Positions 54,973 to 63,612 of a DNA stretch of 64,000 bases are shown here, one piece after another (within the stretch, counting starts at the first letter, position 1; each line of letters starts with the position of its first letter). Source of the stretch: Melioribacteraceae bacterium (lineage in GTDB: Bacteria; Bacteroidota; Ignavibacteria; Ignavibacteriales; Melioribacteraceae). The position numbers and the translations under genes are program-made. Location: the NCBI GenBank assembly GCA_016342755.1, contig JAEINS010000009.1:62001-126000 (forward strand). Direction: 5' to 3'. Below the pieces are notes generated by a model. That model ran no database searches, was not told the origin of the DNA, and saw only the letters and a list, made by a program, of their open reading frames with translations.

Positions 54973-56337
54973 ATGTCAAATGATGTTATGAAAAACCTAA
55001 CTCCTTCTCAGACTGTAGTTGAGTTGGATAAATATATCATTGGTCAGCACGAAGCTAAAAGAGCTGTATCAATAGCCTTAAGAAACAGATGGAGAAGACA
55101 GCAGGTTGCAAGTAATCTCCGTGAAGAAATAATGCCGAATAATATAATATTAATTGGTCCAACAGGAGTTGGTAAAACTGAAATTGCCCGCAGATTAGCA
55201 AAACTTTCGAACGCTCCTTTTATAAAAGTTGAAGCTTCAAAATTTACTGAAGTTGGTTACGTTGGACGCGATGTTGAATCGATGATTAGAGACCTTACCG
55301 ATCTATCTGTAAATATGGTAAAAGCTGAGCAAACCGAACTTGTTCAGGAAAAAGCAGAAAAAATGGCTGAAGATAAGATTCTTGATATTTTAATTCCGCC
55401 TGTTAAAAAACCGTCTGCCGAAAATGAAGACGAAAACAGTGAATCATTTCAGAATGAAAAAACCCGTGAATGGATGAGAGAAAAACTTATTAAGGGTGAA
55501 ATGGATGAGAAAATGATTGAGTTTGATGCTACATCTTCTCAATCCGGGATGCAGGTTTTAGGACCGATTGGTCTTGATGATATGGGCATTAATATTCAGG
55601 AAATAGTTGGCAGCATGATGCCGAAAAAAAAGAAAAAGAGAAAAACATCTATAAAAGAAGCCCGACGTATACTGGTTCAGGAAGAAGCTCAAAAACTGAT
55701 TGATATGGAATCTGTTCAGAAAGAAGCAATTGAAAGGGTACAAAACTCCGGAATTGTTTTCATTGATGAAATTGATAAAATTGCAGGTAATACCGGTAAA
55801 GCATCCGGGCCGGATGTTTCGCGCGAAGGAGTTCAGAGAGACTTACTTCCAATAGTTGAAGGTACAAGTGTTAATACAAAATATGGTGTCGTAAAATCCG
55901 ATCACATATTATTCATAGCGTCTGGCGCGTTTCACGTTTCAAAACCATCAGATTTAATACCCGAGCTTCAGGGTCGTTTCCCAATTCGTGTTGAGCTTAA
56001 AAGTTTATCTGAAGATGATTTTGTAAAGATCTTAACTATCCCTGAAAACGCTTTATTAAAACAGTATGCCGCTCTCTTAGCAACTGATGGCGTAACAATT
56101 ACATTCAAAGAGGATGCTATTTTAGCAATTGCTAAAACCGCTGCTTCTGTTAATGAAGACGTTGAAAACATTGGCGCAAGAAGGCTGCACACTATTTTAA
56201 CAACTCTTCTGGATGATATTTTATTTGATGTACCCGATAATATTCCGGATACAGACGTTGAAATTGATGGTAATATGGTTGATGAAAAACTTTCTAAGAT
56301 CATTAAAAATAGAGATCTAAGTAAATATATATTATAG
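54973..56337 (+). CDS. hslU: HslU ATPase subunit of the HslUV protease
   Basis: 454 aa AAA+ unfoldase. [21 protein letters not shown] is the family start; Walker A GPTGVGKT; pore loop [11 protein letters not shown]; an inserted I-domain about 110-250 with a Lys-rich stretch ([11 protein letters not shown]); Walker [15 protein letters not shown]; and sensor-2 GARRLHTIL. The C-terminal tail that docks into HslV ends in SKYIL. It unfolds substrates for the HslV protease. Last gene of the rpoN operon, closed by the hairpin at 56344-56381. Confidence 0.97.
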   Translation: MSNDVMKNLTPSQTVVELDKYIIGQHEAKRAVSIALRNRWRRQQVASNLREEIMPNNIILIGPTGVGKTEIARRLAKLSNAPFIKVEASKFTEVGYVGRDVESMIRDLTDLSVNMVKAEQTELVQEKAEKMAEDKILDILIPPVKKPSAENEDENSESFQNEKTREWMREKLIKGEMDEKMIEFDATSSQSGMQVLGPIGLDDMGINIQEIVGSMMPKKKKKRKTSIKEARRILVQEEAQKLIDMESVQKEAIERVQNSGIVFIDEIDKIAGNTGKASGPDVSREGVQRDLLPIVEGTSVNTKYGVVKSDHILFIASGAFHVSKPSDLIPELQGRFPIRVELKSLSEDDFVKILTIPENALLKQYAALLATDGVTITFKEDAILAIAKTAASVNEDVENIGARRLHTILTTLLDDILFDVPDNIPDTDVEIDGNMVDEKLSKIIKNRDLSKYIL

Positions 56338-56343
56338 TTTTTT

Positions 56344-56381
56344 AGCCGGCTGCATCCAATATAATTTGATGTTTGCCGGCT
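56344..56381 (+). terminator. Terminator hairpin after hslU
   Basis: AGCCGGC (56344-56350) and GCCGGCT (56375-56381), with inner CATC/GATG pairing, 7 nt after the hslU stop and followed by CTATTTATTTT. Confidence 0.65.
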
Positions 56382-56452
56382 CTATTTATTTTACTAATGT
56401 CATCTACACATCTCAACAAGCTCTATTTGACAAATAAAATTTTAGGACTGAT

Positions 56453-57085
56453 ATGAGATTATTAATATCATTATTCGTTTTATCCTTATTAACAGCATGT
56501 ACTCCGCCGCTTATGAATTTAACCAACGCAAAAAATGAAGTAGAAAACTATTATGAATCCGGGCAATATGAAAACGAATTAAACAAAATAGTTTCTGAAA
56601 CTTTAGATCAATTAAATGAAATTGAACTACCTGGGAATCCTGCTGTTATATTTGATGTTGACGAAACTGTACTTTCAAACTACAGTTATATAAAGGAATT
56701 AGGCTTTGGTTACAAACATGATCTTTGGCAAAACTGGTTAAAAGAGAGTAAGGCTACAGCAATAAATCCAACTAAACAAATTTATAAATGGTGTATTGAT
56801 AACAATATAAAAGTTGTTTTTCTAACCGGCAGAAGTAAAGATGTTTATCAGCAGACTTACAGAAACCTTTTACTGCAAGGCTTTACAGAGATTGAGAAAT
56901 TAATCTGCCGTTCAGCAAGCGAGTTAAAACTATCGGCAACTGAGTTTAAATCGAATCAGCGAAAAACATTGAGTGATTCCGGGTATAATATAATTGCGAC
57001 TATCGGTGATTTGAATAGTGATCTTGCGGGTGATAATACCGGACTAAAAGTTAAGCTTCCTAATTACCTTTATGATTTTGATTGA
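56453..57085 (+). CDS. HAD-family acid phosphatase lipoprotein (class B-like / subfamily IIIB)
   Basis: 210 aa. Lipoprotein signal with lipobox LTAC at about residue 16; haloacid-dehalogenase core with nucleophile motif IFDVDETVLSN (DxD), motif II VVFLTGRS and the acidic motif near the end (IIATIGDLNSDLAG). It resembles the e(P4)/acid phosphatase group that dephosphorylates nucleotides at the cell envelope. Stands alone between the hslU operon and glyS. Confidence 0.88.
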   Translation: MRLLISLFVLSLLTACTPPLMNLTNAKNEVENYYESGQYENELNKIVSETLDQLNEIELPGNPAVIFDVDETVLSNYSYIKELGFGYKHDLWQNWLKESKATAINPTKQIYKWCIDNNIKVVFLTGRSKDVYQQTYRNLLLQGFTEIEKLICRSASELKLSATEFKSNQRKTLSDSGYNIIATIGDLNSDLAGDNTGLKVKLPNYLYDFD

Positions 57086-57122
57086 TAGTTCATTAAGCAG
57101 CGGCGCAATGACAAAAATTAAA

Positions 57123-57160
57123 TGCCGGCTACACTTCTATAAATTCAGCGTGAACCGGCA
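57123..57160. terminator. Hairpin between convergent phosphatase and glyS genes
   Basis: TGCCGG (57123-57128) and CCGGCA (57155-57160) form a 6-bp stem with a 26-nt loop, followed by AATAAATTTT. The stem resembles that of the hairpin after hslU (GCCGGC). Confidence 0.4.
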
Positions 57161-57183
57161 AATAAATTTTCTAATTCTGTTAC

Positions 57184-57207
57184 CACACTTCGACTCCGCT
57201 CAGTGTG
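57184..57207. repeat. Dispersed palindromic repeat, copy 2
   Basis: CACACT (57184-57189) and AGTGTG (57202-57207) enclose TCGACTCCGCTC. The pattern CACTTCGAC-N3-GCTCAGTG matches the reverse of the copy at 47331-47359. It lies 11 nt after the glyS stop (minus strand). Confidence 0.6.
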
Positions 57208-57217
57208 ACAATAATAT

Positions 57218-58726
57218 TTAAGCTAACTTCTCAATTAAATGATGAAGTAAATCTTCCTTCTTAATTCTTATCTGTTCCATCGAATCACGTTCACGAACAG
57301 TTACAGTACCATCTTCAAGAGTCTGTGTATCAACTGTTATGCAATAAGGAGTTCCAACCTCATCCATTCTTCTGTATCTACGGCCAATTGCTCCTTTATC
57401 ATCGTAAAAGACTTTCATATAAGGGCGAAGTTTAGATTCAATTTCCCTGGCAACTTCCGGCATACCGTCTTTTTTAACCAATGGCAGAATAGCCGCTTTA
57501 ATTGGAGCCAGACGAGGATGAAATTTAAGAACAACTCTTTGCTCACCGTTCACTTCTTCTTCGTTATAAGCATTTACTAAAAATGCCATAAATCCACGGC
57601 TTGCACCGGCTGAAGTTTCAATTATATAAGGGATGAATTTTTCTTTAGATTCTTCATCAAAATATTTTTGCGATTTTGTTGAATACTCTTCATGTCTGGA
57701 TAAATCAAAATCAGTTCTATTATGAATTCCTTCAATCTCTCCCCAGCCAAATGGAAACAGGTATTCTATATCAGTAGCTTCTTTTGCGTAGTGTGCAAGC
57801 TTATCTGCCGGATGATCATGATATCTAAGTTTATCTTCACTCATTCCTAAAGACTTATACCATTCTAAACGAGCGGCTTTCCAGTTATCATAATGCTTTT
57901 TATCATCTGCTGGTTTTACAAAATACTGCATTTCCATCTGTTCAAATTCACGGGTACGGAATAAAAAGTTTTTAGTATTTATTTCGTTTCTAAACGCTTT
58001 ACCAATCTGGGCAATTCCGAAAGGAAGTTTTTGTCTGGATGAATTTAGTACATTCAGGAAGTTCACAAATATTCCCTGGGCAGTTTCCGGACGTAAATAA
58101 ATTGCGTTTTCCGTCTTTTCAACAGGACCTAAAAAGGTCTTGAACATTAGGTTAAAGTTCTTAGGTTCTGTAAATGACGCTTTGGTACCGCATTGCGGAC
58201 AGTTCATTTCTTCCAATAGCGCAACAGCTATTTCATCAGTTTCCAGCAGCTTTTCAAATTTTTCTTCTAATGTTGCTTCACTATCAATTATTGCCTGTAG
58301 CACTACAAATTTTTCTTTGTCTGTTTCTTCCAGCTTTGCCGAAAGTGTTTTCAACAATTTCTCTTTTTTCTTTTCAGCAACCTGTTCGCCTAAAGTATCA
58401 AGTCTAAATCTTGCTTTACACTGTTTACAGTCAATCATCGGATCGGTAAAGTTTTCAACGTGCCCCGATGCTTCCCAAACTCTGGGGTGCATTAATATTG
58501 CGGCATCCAGACCTTCAACATCTTCGCGGTAAGTCATAAACTTCCACCATTCTTCTTTTAGATTTTTAAGAAGTTCAACTCCTAATGGACCGTAATCCCA
58601 ACAGCCGTTTAAGCCGTTATAAATTTCACTCGATTGAAATACAAATCCTTTTCTCTTAGAAAGAGAAACTATCTTCTCGATTACATCATTTTGCTTATTA
58701 TTTTTCTGTGCGATGACTAACCTCAC
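57218..58726 (-). CDS. glyS: Glycine--tRNA ligase (dimeric class II type)
   Basis: 502 aa single-chain (alpha2-type) glycyl-tRNA synthetase: KIVSLSKRKGFVFQSSEIYNG, WDYGPLGVELLKN, motif 2 FRNEINTKNFLFRTREFEQMEMQYF split by position about 245-268, and GASRGFMAFLVNAY near motif 3. Two CxxC pairs (DCKQCKA, NCPQCGT) flank an inserted helical stretch. It charges tRNA-Gly. The start is GTG at 58726, because no in-frame ATG occurs before the conserved N-terminus. Transcribed divergently from typA. Confidence 0.95.
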   Translation of the reverse strand: MRLVIAQKNNKQNDVIEKIVSLSKRKGFVFQSSEIYNGLNGCWDYGPLGVELLKNLKEEWWKFMTYREDVEGLDAAILMHPRVWEASGHVENFTDPMIDCKQCKARFRLDTLGEQVAEKKKEKLLKTLSAKLEETDKEKFVVLQAIIDSEATLEEKFEKLLETDEIAVALLEEMNCPQCGTKASFTEPKNFNLMFKTFLGPVEKTENAIYLRPETAQGIFVNFLNVLNSSRQKLPFGIAQIGKAFRNEINTKNFLFRTREFEQMEMQYFVKPADDKKHYDNWKAARLEWYKSLGMSEDKLRYHDHPADKLAHYAKEATDIEYLFPFGWGEIEGIHNRTDFDLSRHEEYSTKSQKYFDEESKEKFIPYIIETSAGASRGFMAFLVNAYNEEEVNGEQRVVLKFHPRLAPIKAAILPLVKKDGMPEVAREIESKLRPYMKVFYDDKGAIGRRYRRMDEVGTPYCITVDTQTLEDGTVTVRERDSMEQIRIKKEDLLHHLIEKLA

Positions 58727-58747
58727 TATTATTTAAAATCTAAAGGG

Positions 58748-58755
58748 CAAATATA
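58748..58755 (-). promoter_or_regulatory. TAnnTTTG promoter element of glyS
   Basis: TATATTTG on the minus strand is an exact match to the Bacteroidota -7 box, 22-29 nt before the glyS start. Confidence 0.45.
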
Positions 58756-58922
58756 AGTTTTTTAAAGGAAATTTTCAGAACTGAGTAATACTTTAATTTT
58801 CTGCCAATATTAATTTGGAATTAGCTTTAGAACATAATCTGAGGTAAATCTTGTAAACTTGATTTCCAGGTAATAATTGTCGTCCTTTGTACCTTGATTT
58901 TATGAAAATGTTAGGAGAAGAT

Positions 58923-60728
58923 GTGCAAGAAATAAGAAATATTGCAATTATTGCGCATGTTGATCATGGTAAAACTACCCTTGTTGATCAAATGCTGCAA
59001 CAGTGCCATATATTTAGAAAGAATCAGGTTGTTCAGGAAAGAATACTTGATTCGAATGATCTTGAAAGAGAACGTGGTATTACAATTCTTTCAAAGAATA
59101 TTAGTATTCCTTTTAAGGATACAAAAATTAATGTAATAGATACTCCGGGTCACTCCGACTTTGGCGGTGAGGTTGAGCGTGTTTTAAAAATGGCTGATGG
59201 TGTTGTATTATTGGTAGATGCTTTTGAAGGACCAATGCCGCAGACAAGATTTGTATTAGAAAAAGCTCTTCATTTACACTTAATTCCAATTGTTGTTATT
59301 AATAAAGTTGATAGACCGGATAATCGTCCGGAAGAAGTTCTTGATGAAGTCTACGATCTTTTTATTGAACTTGATGCCAGTGAAAATCAATTAGATTTCC
59401 CGGTGGTATACGCAAGTGGAAGAGATGGCTGGGCTGTAAATCAGTTGGAAGATGATCGTGAAAATTTGGTTCCATTATTAGATACAATTATTGATCACAT
59501 TCCTGCCCCGCCTGTTAATGATGGAACTGTTCAGATGCAGATTACATCGTTAGATTACAGTGACTATGTTGGACGAATAGGTATTGGTCGTGTGTTTAGA
59601 GGCACTTTAAGAGCTAACGAACAGTTAAGTTTAATTAAACGAGACGGATCAATCATCAAGTCGAAAATTAAGCAGTTATTTATTTTTGAAGGATTAGGAA
59701 GACAGGAAGTATCAGAAGTTCAATGCGGTGATATTTGCGCTGTAGTTGGTGTTGGAGGAATTGATATTGGTGATACACTTGCTGATGCTGAAAACCCTGA
59801 ACCAATGCCAATTGTTGCAATTGATGAACCAACCATTAGTATGAATTTCTCTGTAAATAATTCCCCTTTCCATGGCAAAGAAGGTCAGTACGTTACATCC
59901 CGTCAATTAAGAGATCGTTTATTTAAAGAACTTGAGCACAATGTTGCATTAAGAGTGCAAGAAACCAGTTCACCCGATTCGTACAAGGTTTCCGGGCGTG
60001 GCATTCTTCATCTATCTATTTTAATTGAAAATATGAGACGTGAAGGTTACGAATTACAAATTGGCGCACCAAAAGTTATTTATAAAGAAATAGACGGTAA
60101 AAAATCTGAACCAATTGAAATCTTAGTTGTAGATGTTCCAGCTGAAGGTGCCGGAAAAGTAATTGAGATTGTTGGCAGAAAACGTGGTGAGATGATTAAG
60201 ATGGAAAGTAAAGGTTCTATGAATCATTTAGAGTTTCATATTCCATCACGCGGATTAATGGGATTAAGAAACAGAATTCTTACTGCTACCCAGGGCGAAG
60301 CTGTTATTCATCATCAATTTTATCAGTATGAATTTTTTAAAGGATCAGTTCCACAAAGATTAACCGGAACAATTATTTCAATGGCTGAAGGCCCGTCAAC
60401 AGGTTATACAATTGACGCGTTACAGGATAGAGGCCGTTTCTTTATTGATCCCGGTACTATTGTTTATACCGGACAAATAATTGGTGAAAGTAATAAAGAT
60501 ATCGATTTAGAAGTTAATGTACAGAAAGGTAAAAAACTTTCGAACATGAGATCTTCGGGTGCTGATAAAGCTATTAAAATTGCTCCGGCAACTAAGTTCA
60601 CTTTAGAAGAATCATTAGAATTTATTAAAGATGATGAGTTAGTTGAAGTTACTCCGGAATCAATCAGATTAAGAAAACTATATCTTGATCCACACGAAAG
60701 AAAAAGATTTAATTTGAATAAATTATAA
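58923..60728 (+). CDS. typA: Ribosome-associated GTPase TypA/BipA
   Basis: 601 aa from GTG 58923, which gives the family start (M)[19 protein letters not shown] and has AGGAG 5-6 nt upstream. In-frame ATG codons at 58902 and 58908 would add 5-7 residues. Translational GTPase with G1 [15 protein letters not shown] (switch I), G3 [14 protein letters not shown] and G4 NKVDRP, then EF-G-like domains II, III and V and the BipA-specific C-terminal domain ([17 protein letters not shown]). It binds 70S ribosomes and helps 50S assembly under stress. Confidence 0.95.
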   Translation: MQEIRNIAIIAHVDHGKTTLVDQMLQQCHIFRKNQVVQERILDSNDLERERGITILSKNISIPFKDTKINVIDTPGHSDFGGEVERVLKMADGVVLLVDAFEGPMPQTRFVLEKALHLHLIPIVVINKVDRPDNRPEEVLDEVYDLFIELDASENQLDFPVVYASGRDGWAVNQLEDDRENLVPLLDTIIDHIPAPPVNDGTVQMQITSLDYSDYVGRIGIGRVFRGTLRANEQLSLIKRDGSIIKSKIKQLFIFEGLGRQEVSEVQCGDICAVVGVGGIDIGDTLADAENPEPMPIVAIDEPTISMNFSVNNSPFHGKEGQYVTSRQLRDRLFKELEHNVALRVQETSSPDSYKVSGRGILHLSILIENMRREGYELQIGAPKVIYKEIDGKKSEPIEILVVDVPAEGAGKVIEIVGRKRGEMIKMESKGSMNHLEFHIPSRGLMGLRNRILTATQGEAVIHHQFYQYEFFKGSVPQRLTGTIISMAEGPSTGYTIDALQDRGRFFIDPGTIVYTGQIIGESNKDIDLEVNVQKGKKLSNMRSSGADKAIKIAPATKFTLEESLEFIKDDELVEVTPESIRLRKLYLDPHERKRFNLNKL

Positions 60729-60733
60729 AATAT

Positions 60734-60764
60734 AAAAGCTCAACTTTTAAAAAGTTGGGCTTTT
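60734..60764 (+). terminator. Terminator after typA
   Basis: AAAAGCTCAACTTTT pairs with AAAGTTGGGCTTTT (one G-T pair), followed by T-rich sequence, 5 nt after the typA stop. Confidence 0.8.
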
Positions 60765-60915
60765 ATCAATATTTAACTTATCAATTCCTAAGGCTTTCAT
60801 TTTCTAATTCATTAATATATCTTGGTTTCCAACTCTTACTTTCAGCAGCGCAAATTTATTATACCAAATACCAATCGTAATTATTAGTCCATTTATATTT
60901 TCTTTTACCAAGCAT

Positions 60916-61013
60916 TATACCCGAAAAGGTATATTCTGTTCGTGTTTGTTTTATTTATACCCGTTAAGGTATAAATGATTAAATTGGATTGACATTATAC
61001 CCGAAAAGGTATA
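60916..61013. promoter_or_regulatory. Array of three HipB-type operators at 40-bp spacing
   Basis: TATACC-N6-GGTATA occurs three times: 60916-60933, 60956-60973 and 60996-61013. The spacers are CGAAAA, CGTTAA and CGAAAA. The starts are exactly 40 bp apart. HipB of E. coli binds TATCC-N8-GGATA palindromes, so these are probably the sites of the adjacent HipB-like protein. Confidence 0.8.
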
Positions 61014-61017
61014 CATT
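60989..61017 (+). promoter_or_regulatory. Promoter of the hipBST-like operon, overlapped by operator 3
   Basis: TTGACA (60989-60994), a 17-nt spacer and TACATT (61012-61017). The third operator (60996-61013) fills the spacer, so repressor binding would exclude RNA polymerase. The ATG follows 22 nt after the -10 hexamer. Confidence 0.55.
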
Positions 61018-61039
61018 AAAATCAAAAAAAATAACTGAA

Positions 61040-61252
61040 ATGGATTTAATCAAATTTATTAAACAAAAGAGAAAAGAACTAAAACTAAGTCAAAAAGATT
61101 TAGCAGAAAAATCCGGGGTTGGATTACGTTTTATAAGAGATATTGAGCAGGGCAAAGAAACACTCAGATTAGATAAAGTAAACCAGGTGTTAAGTTTATT
61201 TGGTCATAAAATGAATCCGGCAAAAATTGACAGGAGTACTTTAAATGAGTAG
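61040..61252 (+). CDS. hipB: HipB-like HTH antitoxin/repressor
   Basis: 70 aa from ATG 61040; the open frame upstream to 60989 runs through the promoter and operator and is not real. XRE/Cro-type helix-turn-helix: LIKFIKQKRKELKLSQKDLA, EKSGVGLRFIRDIEQGKETL, then KVNQVLSLFGHKM, the Y4mF/HipB subgroup. It should bind the three palindromes just upstream and repress the operon, probably in complex with its partners. Its end overlaps hipS by 8 nt (ATGAGTAG). Confidence 0.9.
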   Translation: MDLIKFIKQKRKELKLSQKDLAEKSGVGLRFIRDIEQGKETLRLDKVNQVLSLFGHKMNPAKIDRSTLNE

Positions 61253-61577
61253 AAAAGGGAAAGTATTCTTTGGTGATTTATTTACCGGAATAATTAGTGA
61301 AACAGAAGAAGGATATACTTTCATTTATGAAGATGAATATTTAAGTATTAAGGAAAATCAGCCAATAAGTTTAACATTCCCAAAAGCTAAAAAAGAATAT
61401 TTCAGTAAATCTATGTTCCCATTTTTTGATGGACTAATACCAGAAGGCTGGCTGTTAAATATTGCCATTGAAAATTGGAAACTTGATTCCAGAGACAGAA
61501 TGGGATTATTATTATCAACTTGCAAAGACTGTATTGGTGCCGTGAGTGTTGTTAAAATTGAGGATGATAATGAATAG
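61245..61577 (+). CDS. hipS: HipS-like protein (HipA N-terminal subdomain as a separate gene)
   Basis: 110 aa matching the N-terminal subdomain 1 of HipA (Couple_hipA): GKVFFGDLFTGIISETEEG, PISLTFPKAKKEYFS, LFPFFDG-like MFPFFDGLIPEGWLLNI and DRMGLLLSTCKDCIGAVSV. In classical HipA this is fused to the kinase; here it is its own gene, as in the HipBST system of enteropathogenic E. coli where HipS is the antitoxin. AGGAG lies 8 nt before the ATG. It overlaps hipB and hipT by 8 nt each. Antitoxin activity is inferred from that system. Confidence 0.87.
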   Translation: MSRKGKVFFGDLFTGIISETEEGYTFIYEDEYLSIKENQPISLTFPKAKKEYFSKSMFPFFDGLIPEGWLLNIAIENWKLDSRDRMGLLLSTCKDCIGAVSVVKIEDDNE

Positions 61578-62511
61578 ATGTTTATATTGTTACGAAGAAA
61601 TGGGAGATGGGAAGGATTTTCATGATAAATGCAGTAAAAAAATTTTTGGGATAAAAACTCCGCCAAAAATAAATTATACTCTGAAAGAAATTTATAAACT
61701 TGGAAAAACTGTTGTAGAAAAAAGAATCACAGTTCCCGGCGTTCAGACTAAATTATCTCTTGAGTTAAAAAAAGAATCCCAAAACATTAGCAAATTAACC
61801 ATAGTTGGTTTATGGGGAAATTACATTTTAAAACCGCAATCAAACGATTATAAGCAACTGCCTGAAAATGAAGATTTAACGATGCATTTAGCTTCAATAT
61901 TTAAGCTTAATGTGGTTGATCATTCTTTGATAAAACTAAAAGATAATAGTTTTGCTTACATTACAAAAAGAATTGACCGGATAAATAATAAAAAAGTTCA
62001 CATGGAAGATATGTGTCAGCTAACCGAAAGATTAACAGAAGATAAGTACAAGGGTTCTCTGGAACAAATTGATAAGGTGATAAAAAAACATTCAACTAAC
62101 CCTATGTTTGATACTATTCAGTTTTTTGAATCTGTTCTATTTTCCTTTTTAACTGGAAATTCAGATATGCATTTAAAAAACTATTCTCTTATTGAAGAAG
62201 GAAATAATATTAAGATAGCTCCCTTTTACGATCTGCTTTCAACAAGACTGGTTATTTCCGAAAAACTTGACAGCGAAGAATTTGCTTTAACAATGCGCGG
62301 GAAAAAGAAAAAAATTAGTTTAGCCAGCTTTTATGAGTTTGGAAAATCGATAAAAATGAATGAGAGACAAATTGAAAACGTTTTTAACGGATTCAGCAAA
62401 AACCTAAAACCGGCAATTGAATTAGTTGATAAATCTTTTTTAACAAAAGCACTAAAAGAAAGTTATAAAGAATTACTATTTAGCAGAGCAAAAACGATGG
62501 AATTAAATTGA
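61570..62511 (+). CDS. hipT: HipT-like Ser/Thr kinase toxin
   Basis: 313 aa from ATG 61570; an earlier TTG at 61546 is unlikely. A small Cys/His cluster opens the protein (C4, C7, H18, C21, zinc-ribbon-like). The kinase follows: Gly-rich loop TVPGVQTKLSL (T54-L64), nucleotide-binding Lys in NYILKP, catalytic D199 in GNSDMHLKN and metal-binding D221 in FYDLLST; the two Asp are spaced as in E. coli HipA. HipA-family toxins phosphorylate aminoacyl-tRNA synthetases (HipA: GltX; HipT: TrpS), causing growth arrest. Where E. coli HipT has the autophosphorylated SIS motif, this has TVP. It ends 6 nt from the convergent aroB stop. Confidence 0.9.
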   Translation: MNRCLYCYEEMGDGKDFHDKCSKKIFGIKTPPKINYTLKEIYKLGKTVVEKRITVPGVQTKLSLELKKESQNISKLTIVGLWGNYILKPQSNDYKQLPENEDLTMHLASIFKLNVVDHSLIKLKDNSFAYITKRIDRINNKKVHMEDMCQLTERLTEDKYKGSLEQIDKVIKKHSTNPMFDTIQFFESVLFSFLTGNSDMHLKNYSLIEEGNNIKIAPFYDLLSTRLVISEKLDSEEFALTMRGKKKKISLASFYEFGKSIKMNERQIENVFNGFSKNLKPAIELVDKSFLTKALKESYKELLFSRAKTMELN

Positions 62512-62517
62512 ATTTAT

Positions 62518-63612
62518 TTAACTAATAAACAGACCAATCCCATTAGTGATAGCATAAATCACATCATCAGCATCGGCTTCTGCATCCAAAACAATACTTC
62601 CAATTTCATTTAATAGAACAAACTTAATTTTCCCGTCTCTATTCTTTTTATCACGCATCATAATTTTTAATAACGATCTTCCATTATATTCTTTTAGTTT
62701 AATATGATCCTGAAATTTTAAGATCAGTGTCATTAAACCACTTAATTCATCATCATCAATTAGCTCAAGTCTGTTTGATAAATAGAGCGCACATGCAATC
62801 CCGATTATAACTGCCTGCCCGTGTTTTATTTTATGATCCTGTTCCACTTCAATTGCATGAGCAAAAGTATGACCGAGATTTAAAACTTTTCTGATACTGC
62901 TTTCCTTTTCATCCGCAGCTACTACATTAGCTTTATACTTTACAGACTCCAGAACTAGTTTGTTTATAGGTGTTTCATCAAGATCAAATATTTTCTCAAC
63001 ATTATTAACTATATAGTTAAATAACTTTACATCTGTTAAATACCCATATTTAATTATCTCACCGATGCCGCAGAGAATTTCCTCTTCTGGTAATGTCTTA
63101 AAAAAGGATATGTCAATTAAAACAAACTTTGGCTGATAAAAAGAACCAATCACATTTTTAGTTTCACCAAAGTTAATGGCAGTTTTTCCGCCAACCGAAC
63201 TATCAACAGCGGCTAAAATTGTTGTAGGAACCTGTACGTACTGAACTCCTCTCATGTAAGTTGCTGCGGCATATCCGGTTACATCTCCAATAATTCCCCC
63301 GCCAATAGCCACTATAACAGTATCACGTCCGTAATTATGCTTTATTAACTGATTATATACAACATCTAAACTTTCATGAGTTTTTTTCTTTTCGCTGGCT
63401 TCAAGTACAACTTTATTGATCTTAAATTTGTACTCTGATATAAACTTATCCACCATTTCTTTGTATATGCTGTAAAAGTTTTTATCAACAACAATTAGAC
63501 AATTATTATAGATTCCCTTTTTATTTAATAGAGGCAAAAGATTTTTAAACACATCTTTTCCCAATAAAACATCATAACTATTTTCAGGCAAATCAACTTT
63601 TATTTTCTTCAT
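62518..63612 (-). CDS. aroB: 3-dehydroquinate synthase
   Basis: 364 aa. Second step of the shikimate pathway: DAHP to 3-dehydroquinate, NAD- and metal-dependent. Hallmarks are GGGIIGDVTGYAAATYMRGV, PTTILAAVDSSVGGKTAIN and the metal-ligand His residues in LNLGHTFAHAIE and HKIKHGQAV. Its start overlaps the shikimate kinase stop by 4 nt, so the two aromatic-biosynthesis genes form one operon read leftwards. Confidence 0.97.
   Translation of the reverse strand: MKKIKVDLPENSYDVLLGKDVFKNLLPLLNKKGIYNNCLIVVDKNFYSIYKEMVDKFISEYKFKINKVVLEASEKKKTHESLDVVYNQLIKHNYGRDTVIVAIGGGIIGDVTGYAAATYMRGVQYVQVPTTILAAVDSSVGGKTAINFGETKNVIGSFYQPKFVLIDISFFKTLPEEEILCGIGEIIKYGYLTDVKLFNYIVNNVEKIFDLDETPINKLVLESVKYKANVVAADEKESSIRKVLNLGHTFAHAIEVEQDHKIKHGQAVIIGIACALYLSNRLELIDDDELSGLMTLILKFQDHIKLKEYNGRSLLKIMMRDKKNRDGKIKFVLLNEIGSIVLDAEADADDVIYAITNGIGLFIS

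Larger units (their letters stand above)
60729..61039. other. 311-nt intergenic control region before the hipBST-like locus
   Basis: Holds the typA terminator at 60734-60764, then about 150 nt with nothing recognisable, then three operator palindromes (60916-61013) and the promoter of the toxin-antitoxin operon (60989-61017). Confidence 0.6.

Noticed and set aside
58140-58532. Ser-rich 130-aa open frame opposite glyS
   Set aside because: Antisense shadow of the Glu/Lys-rich insertion in glycyl-tRNA synthetase.
60989-61039. Longer hipB-like start at 60989
   Set aside because: It would read through the promoter and third operator; ATG 61040 gives the normal HTH N-terminus.
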